Positions 60,578 through 64,000 of a DNA stretch of 64,000 nucleotides are shown piece by piece. The position numbers were made by a program, and so were the translations under genes. Source of the stretch: Thermococcus thioreducens (GTDB taxonomy: Archaea; Methanobacteriota_B; Thermococci; Thermococcales; Thermococcaceae); the NCBI RefSeq assembly GCF_002214545.1, contig NZ_CP015105.1, positions 1,240,001-1,304,000 of the forward strand. Reading direction: 5' to 3'. Every line of letters begins with the position of its first letter. Position 1 is the first letter of the stretch. Under the pieces are notes generated by a model. It saw nothing but the letters and a program-made list of their open reading frames with translations, did no database searches and was not told the origin of the DNA.

Positions 60578-60637
60578 TTTTAGGTCAATCTAAAATTCAT
60601 AGGGTGGCTTATGAGTTTTATTTTTGCCAAATCGAAG
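60578..60637 (-). promoter_or_regulatory. Iron-type operator and promoter region of the FTR1 gene
   Basis: TTTTAGGTCAATCTAAAA (60578-60595) is an 18-base inverted repeat (7 of 9 pairs match) 17 bases before the ATG, near the expected transcription start. Further upstream TTGCCAAATCGAAG (60624-60637) and GGCTTA (60606) partly match the shared metal motif but with different spacing. Confidence 0.45.
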
Positions 60638-60827
60638 TTTCGTAAAATGGACGGAGGGCATGCCGTATCCTCAACAAAATATGCCACGTGTCAAACCAGA
60701 AGGGTTCGAAGAAAGCATCCCGAGATATGAAAACCTGCCGAATTTCCCAAATCTGTGAAAAGGGGTGAAAGCTTGAGTCCATCCTGACAAAAATATGGTA
60801 GAAAAATTTACAGAATGGAAAGATCCA

Positions 60828-61397
60828 TCATATCTTCCCTACCAGGTCGAGGCTGACCTCCAGTGTCTCCTTGCCGGGCTCCCAGCTCGCCGGGCAGACC
60901 TGACCGGGGTGCTCCCTCACGTACTTGGAAGCCTTGAGCCTCCTGAGGATCTCCTTTGCGCTCCTGCCTATGCTGAGGTCGTGCATCTCCATGTGGACGA
61001 CCTTTCCGTCGGGGTCTATTATGAAGGTCGCCCTCCATGAAACGCCCTCGTCCTCTATGTAGGTTCCAAAGAGCCGGCTTATTTTTCCAGCAGGGTCGGC
61101 GAGCATGGGGTATCTTATCTTCTTTATAGCTGGCGATGTGTCGTGCCAGGCCTTGTGGACGTAGGCGGTATCGGTCGAAACGCTGAGTATCTCAGCCCCT
61201 TCCTTCTTGAACTCCTCGTAATAGTCGGCCAGCTCCTCAAGCTCCGTCGGGCAGACGAAGGTGAAGTCAGCCGGGTAAAAGGCAAGGACAACCCACTTGC
61301 CCCTGTAGTCCGAAAGCCTGACCTTCCCGATGTCGTCCTTCTCGGGGAGGTACGCATCGGCCTCGAAGTCAGGGACGATTTCTCCAACCTTCACCAT
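60828..61397 (-). CDS. AhpC-type 2-Cys peroxiredoxin
   Basis: A 189-residue peroxidase. The peroxidatic Cys is in YPADFTFVCPTELEELADYY, and the resolving Cys in HPGQVCPASWEPGKETLEVS near the C-terminus. VSTDTAYVHKAWHDTSP and GVSWRATFIIDPDGKVVH are conserved stretches of the AhpC/Prx1 class. ATG 61397 follows GAGGTGAA. The promoter carries a DtxR-like repeat over its TATA box, linking peroxide defence to iron. Confidence 0.93.
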   Translation of the reverse strand: MVKVGEIVPDFEADAYLPEKDDIGKVRLSDYRGKWVVLAFYPADFTFVCPTELEELADYYEEFKKEGAEILSVSTDTAYVHKAWHDTSPAIKKIRYPMLADPAGKISRLFGTYIEDEGVSWRATFIIDPDGKVVHMEMHDLSIGRSAKEILRRLKASKYVREHPGQVCPASWEPGKETLEVSLDLVGKI

Positions 61398-61425
61398 GGG
61401 ATTCACCTCGGCATTATGTTGGCGA

Positions 61426-61451
61426 GCCTAACTTATATAGGTTTGCCTAAC
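61426..61451 (-). promoter_or_regulatory. DtxR-like operator over TATA box of the peroxiredoxin gene
   Basis: On the plus strand ATAGGTTTGCCTAAC (61437-61451) resembles DtxR/IdeR boxes (TTAGGTTAGCCTAAC...), and GCCTAAC repeats 19 bases away at 61426. The minus-strand TATA (CCTATATAAG) lies between them, so binding would block TBP. Iron or manganese control is inferred. Confidence 0.5.
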
Positions 61452-61482
61452 AAAGTGAAAAGTTTCAGAATCTGAAGCATCT

Positions 61483-61508
61483 CATTTTGAAGGACAAATT
61501 TAAATATC
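61483..61508 (+). promoter_or_regulatory. Promoter of FMN reductase gene with Lrp-type half site
   Basis: CATTTTGAAGG (61483-61493) also occurs upstream of the Lrp gene (62677-62687). It directly precedes the TATA-like AAATTTAAATATC (61496-61508), placed for a start just before the ATG at 61537. Confidence 0.45.
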
Positions 61509-61536
61509 TTAAAAGCGAACCAATTCAGGTGATAGG

Positions 61537-62103
61537 ATGAAGGTCAAGATAATTCTCGGAACGGCAAGGGAAGGACGGAAGAGTGAGAAAGTCGCGAAAT
61601 ACCTCGTGAAGAAGGCCGGGGCACTCGGCTGGGAGGCCGAGCTTATAGACGTCAGGGACTACCTCCTGGCCTACACCCACCGCTGGAAGGTAACGCCCGA
61701 GATGGAGGTCTACAGGAACAAAATCCTTGAGGCCGATGCCCTTGTCATAGTTGCTCCAGAATACAACGGGAGCTACCCCGGGGAGCTGAAGATCCTCCTC
61801 GACACGATATATGACGAATACGAGGCCCTTCCAGTGGGTATTGTCACCGTCTCCAGCGTTACCGGAGGAGTGAGGCTTCTCCAGGAGCTTAGACTTGCCA
61901 GCGTGAACTACCGCATGCTGCCGGTCGGGCAGGTTCTCTTCTACAACGTCGACGACCTGTTCGATGGTGAAGAGCTGAAGGACGAGAAGTACAGAGAACG
62001 GGTTGAACGGCTTTTCAGGACCCTTGAGAAGTACGCTAAAGCTCTAAGGCCAATAAGGGAGGAGGTAAGGGAGAGACTGAGGGAGAAGACAGAGGGAGTC
62101 TAA
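61537..62103 (+). CDS. NADPH-dependent FMN reductase-like flavoprotein
   Basis: A 188-residue flavodoxin-like protein: KIILGTAREGRKSEKVAKYL binds FMN phosphate, APEYNGSYPGELKILLDTIY is the family signature, and SVTGGVRLLQELRLASVNY follows. It would reduce flavin or quinone with NAD(P)H. ATG 61537 after GGTGATAGG. The 3' end overlaps the Lrp-type regulator gene on the other strand by 68 bases. Confidence 0.9.
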   Translation: MKVKIILGTAREGRKSEKVAKYLVKKAGALGWEAELIDVRDYLLAYTHRWKVTPEMEVYRNKILEADALVIVAPEYNGSYPGELKILLDTIYDEYEALPVGIVTVSSVTGGVRLLQELRLASVNYRMLPVGQVLFYNVDDLFDGEELKDEKYRERVERLFRTLEKYAKALRPIREEVRERLREKTEGV

Positions 62104-62665
62104 TCCCTCCCCCTCCCACCAACCCCATGAAGTAAACCGTCGCCGGACAGCCCATACATTTCTTGCCGTAGATGTAGCACTCCGTGCAGACCTTCCCGCA
62201 GGGGGCAACTTTCCTCGTCGGCTCCAGCTTGAAGTCAACGAACTCTGGATAGGCTGGAGACGAACCGAGGGAGACGTCCATCTCCTTAACCGACTCCATG
62301 GGCCGTATCGTGTTTTCTATGGTAGCCTCAAGGGCAGAGTAGCTCTCCGCTATGAGAGCCAGGTTTAGGTTGTACTTACCGGTTGTCGTGGCGACGAAGA
62401 CCGTTCTCGGGCACCTTGCAAAAACATCGGCCAGCTTCTCGGCCTCGTCCATGCTCCGAACCTTGAGGTTCACCACCGCGGAGACAAAGTTCCTCTTCCT
62501 GATGTTCAGCAGTGCCTGAACCCTTAAGTCCCCCCGCCTCTCCAGCTTTTCAAGCCTCTCCCTCGCGGAGGGGTGGCTTATCCCCAGCTCCCTCGCTATC
62601 TCGGACACCTTCATCCTGCCGTTCTTCCTCAGCAGGCGGTATATCAGCAGGTCGCGTTCGTCCAT
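62036..62665 (-). CDS. Lrp/AsnC-type regulator with Cys-rich C-terminus
   Basis: ATG 62665 follows AGGTGG and gives MDERDLLIYRLLRKNGRMKV. The helix-turn-helix is VSEIARELGISHPSARERLE, then an Lrp-type dimer domain of ~100 residues. The C-terminal ~60 residues contain a cluster of five cysteines in CGKVCTECYIYGKKCMGC, suitable for an Fe-S cluster or zinc and thus redox or metal sensing; the last ~30 residues are Pro/Leu/Ser-rich and overlap the FMN reductase gene. It likely controls that gene and itself. Confidence 0.88.
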   Translation of the reverse strand: MDERDLLIYRLLRKNGRMKVSEIARELGISHPSARERLEKLERRGDLRVQALLNIRKRNFVSAVVNLKVRSMDEAEKLADVFARCPRTVFVATTTGKYNLNLALIAESYSALEATIENTIRPMESVKEMDVSLGSSPAYPEFVDFKLEPTRKVAPCGKVCTECYIYGKKCMGCPATVYFMGLVGGGGIRLPLSSPSVSPLPPPLLALEL

Positions 62666-62672
62666 AAAACCA

Positions 62673-62724
62673 CCTTCATTTTGAAGGTTTTTGCCTTCAA
62701 TTTCCTGGGAAATAAATATAACCA
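62673..62724 (-). promoter_or_regulatory. Autoregulatory repeats and promoter of the Lrp-type gene
   Basis: CCTTCATTTTGAAGG (62673-62687) and TTGAAGGTTTTTGCCTTCAA (62681-62700) are two overlapping inverted repeats just after the expected start of the minus-strand transcript. AAATAAATATAACC (62711-62724) is an AT-rich element that can serve as TATA in both directions, for this gene and for the gene at 62758. Confidence 0.55.
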
Positions 62725-62757
62725 TTTCGAAATTTTCTAAAAATCGAGGTGATTTTA

Positions 62758-62955
62758 ATGGAGCGGAACGAGGGAACCCTCGACAGGCTTTTGAGGATAG
62801 TTATAGGAATAGTACTGCTCGGCATATGGGCGGGCATGAACGTGCCCTACGAGACCGTGCTTTTGATAGTCGGCCTCATCGCACTGGTGACCGGACTTAC
62901 CGGCTTCTGTGCAATTTATAAACTCCTGGGCATAAGTACCTGCAAAGAGTGCTGA
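62758..62955 (+). CDS. DUF2892-type small membrane protein
   Basis: A 65-residue protein: a short charged start (MERNEGTLDRLLRI) and two helices (IVIGIVLLGIWAGM; TVLLIVGLIALVTGLTGFCA), ending in LLGISTCKEC. The pattern of G-T-x-D-R and GxCxxY with a Cys-rich end fits the DUF2892 (YgaP-type) family. The gene is divergent from the Lrp-type regulator, sharing its control region, and 9 bases before the cytochrome b5-like gene. Confidence 0.8.
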   Translation: MERNEGTLDRLLRIVIGIVLLGIWAGMNVPYETVLLIVGLIALVTGLTGFCAIYKLLGISTCKEC

Positions 62956-62964
62956 GGTGAAAGG

Positions 62965-63588
62965 GTGAAGCGCGTAACCAAGGTGCTCATAGCATCGGGG
63001 GAGCTGCTGATAGCGGCCAGTCTGGCACTGATGGTAACCGGCCTGGCAATGAACGACCCGACGTCAACCCTTGGGTCTCTGATGAGCTACGAAACTGCCA
63101 GGAGAGTCCACACCATAGCGTCGTACCTCTTCATCCCCCTCTTTTACGTCCACACTGCGGCGGGCCTCCTCGTTATTGCGAACAGAACGGAGAGGCTGAA
63201 AACAGAAAAGGCCAGAAGGACACTCGTCGGGGCCTGGACAGTCCTCACGGTGCTCCTCGTGGTGGCAGGATTTACCGCCTTCGGCACGGGGCGGTTGGCG
63301 TTAGGAAGCGTCCAGGCCACAGCAGTGCTGACCCTCGAAGAGGTCGCGAAGCACAGCAGCGAAAACGACTGCTGGGTCGTAGTCGAAAACAGGGTCTACA
63401 ACGTCACGTCGCTGATAGACACCCACCCCGGCGGCAGGGATGCAATACTGAAATACTGCGGCACAAACGCGACCGAGGTCTTTTTCCTTGAACACAACCA
63501 GAACGACTACGAGGCACTCCAGGCGTACTACATCGGCACAATCAACGGGCCGATCGTTAATCAAGGAAATGGCACAGAAAAAGGCTGA
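62965..63588 (+). CDS. Membrane cytochrome with C-terminal cytochrome b5-like domain
   Basis: A 207-residue protein starting at GTG 62965. Three helices (~7-29, 49-71, 88-105) come first; His49 and His63 sit in the second (RRVHTIASYLFIPLFYVHTA), spaced to be heme ligands of a b-type (DUF4405/b561-like) cytochrome. Residues ~120-192 are a cytochrome b5 domain: DTHPGGRDAI with His154 and EHNQ with His177 as axial ligands, and WVVVENRVYNVTSLI. The b5 domain would be outside the cell. Probable transmembrane electron carrier, in operon with the DUF2892 protein. Confidence 0.85.
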   Translation: MKRVTKVLIASGELLIAASLALMVTGLAMNDPTSTLGSLMSYETARRVHTIASYLFIPLFYVHTAAGLLVIANRTERLKTEKARRTLVGAWTVLTVLLVVAGFTAFGTGRLALGSVQATAVLTLEEVAKHSSENDCWVVVENRVYNVTSLIDTHPGGRDAILKYCGTNATEVFFLEHNQNDYEALQAYYIGTINGPIVNQGNGTEKG

Positions 63589-63622
63589 TGGGGACGGTTG
63601 ACGTCTCCCTTTTAATGTTTTA

Positions 63623-64000
63623 TCAGCTGCTCCCCCCGTTGCCCGGAGCGAAGACGCCGATTCTGACGGGTTTGTCCCTGACCACCGTCATTGCCCTGAT
63701 TGAGACCTTTCCGTTCTCGTCGAGAACCTTGAGGGCAATCACGGAAATCTCCTTACCCGTCTGGGGGTTTCTGCCCGTCCACACTTCGAGGAACGTTCCT
63801 CCGAGGTACTCAGGCGGCATCTTTGATGTCATAGCCGGGCCGGCCACAGCCACGAAAACCTCTCCGCCCGAATCCATAACCGCCAGCTCAACGGGCGGGA
63901 TGAACGGGCCAGTTCCAAAGTCCGTTACGTTGATGTACCTGAACTCGGGAAGCGGCGCGGGGTTAAAGGGTCCGGTACCGAAGTCTCCAAGGATGCCCTT
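63623..64000 (-). CDS. Secreted-type protein, partial (5' end outside window)
   Basis: The frame is open to the window edge and ends at 63623. It repeats the pattern GDFGTGPFNPAPLPEFRYIN and TDFGTGPFIPPVELAVMDSG, so it is a tandem short-repeat protein in which D-F-G-T-G-P-F recurs. The rest (VFVAVAGPAMTSKMPPEYLG, GKEISVIALKVLDENGKVSI) is beta-rich. No signal peptide can be seen because the start is missing. Function unrecognised. Confidence 0.65.
   Translation of the reverse strand, partial: KGILGDFGTGPFNPAPLPEFRYINVTDFGTGPFIPPVELAVMDSGGEVFVAVAGPAMTSKMPPEYLGGTFLEVWTGRNPQTGKEISVIALKVLDENGKVSIRAMTVVRDKPVRIGVFAPGNGGSS

Noticed and set aside
60596-60827. Possible small RNA in the gap before the AhpC-type peroxiredoxin gene
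   Set aside because: No convincing box C/D motifs or stable hairpin could be made out, and the AT-rich part is explained by the FTR1 promoter.
1-64000. CRISPR arrays, insertion sequences, rRNA and tRNA genes
   Set aside because: No regularly spaced repeats, transposase motifs, or cloverleaf/T-loop signatures were seen by eye; small C/D box RNAs cannot be excluded without a dedicated search.

Overview
The window is chromosomal DNA of a hyperthermophilic euryarchaeon of the order Thermococcales, most likely Thermococcus. The evidence is an archaeal PCNA next to a Gins51-type GINS subunit and transcription factor S, archaeal TATA boxes about 26 bases before start sites, GGTG/GAGGTG ribosome binding sites, an AsnC-TRASH copper regulator, and compact operons whose genes overlap by 1-4 bases. 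I saw no rRNA, tRNA, CRISPR array or insertion sequence.

Layout. 0-4.4 kb: ABC exporter operon with surface proteins, the last one (PEGA) frameshifted. 4.4-8 kb: membrane proteins, ASCH, HAD, DUF3783 and a sirtuin. 8-10.7 kb: amino-acid permease and glyA. 11-12.4 kb: three tandem Ig-like surface proteins. 12.7-16.2 kb: a DUF234-type ATPase, then TFS, PCNA and Gins51 (information processing). 16.4-19.4 kb: a polymorphic-toxin-like locus with two toxin modules and two related putative immunity proteins; the long toxin gene has an in-frame TGA just after its signal peptide. 19.7-26.4 kb: molybdopterin oxidoreductase, peroxiredoxin, a dead ABC permease remnant, a large Cys-rich surface protein, a SagB-type reductase and a thioredoxin. 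26.5-31 kb: copper region (CopA, AsnC-TRASH regulator, CcdA-like protein, Met/His-rich protein). 31-37 kb: methyltransferase and MacB-like ABC pair, then two transsulfuration-type PLP enzymes with a methyltransferase. 37.5-41 kb: second DUF234-type ATPase and the CopB-type ATPase.

41.2-49.1 kb is the most striking part: eight minus-strand genes combining a Vps4/CdvC-like AAA ATPase with an N-terminal MIT-like helical segment, three ESCRT-III/Snf7-like coiled-coil proteins, a membrane-anchored eukaryote-type Ser/Thr kinase, a PP2C phosphatase, a long coiled-coil protein and a small unknown protein. It reads as a membrane-remodelling machine under reversible protein phosphorylation.

50-54.7 kb is AT-richer accessory DNA: a secreted protein with small membrane partners, a GNAT enzyme and a two-gene surface/glycosidase-like unit. 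54.8-64 kb returns to metals and redox: a Zn/Cd-type P-ATPase with ArsR repressor, DMT transporter, YHS and HMA metal-binding proteins, DUF302 and CoA-binding proteins, FTR1 iron permease, AhpC-type peroxiredoxin, FMN reductase with an Lrp regulator, and a membrane cytochrome b5-like protein.

Several metal genes share one promoter motif (GGCTTA, 3 bases, then an imperfect TTGNCA-N3-TGNAAA inverted repeat), which suggests a single metalloregulon across the window. The two DUF234-type ATPases share a palindrome centred on their start codons.
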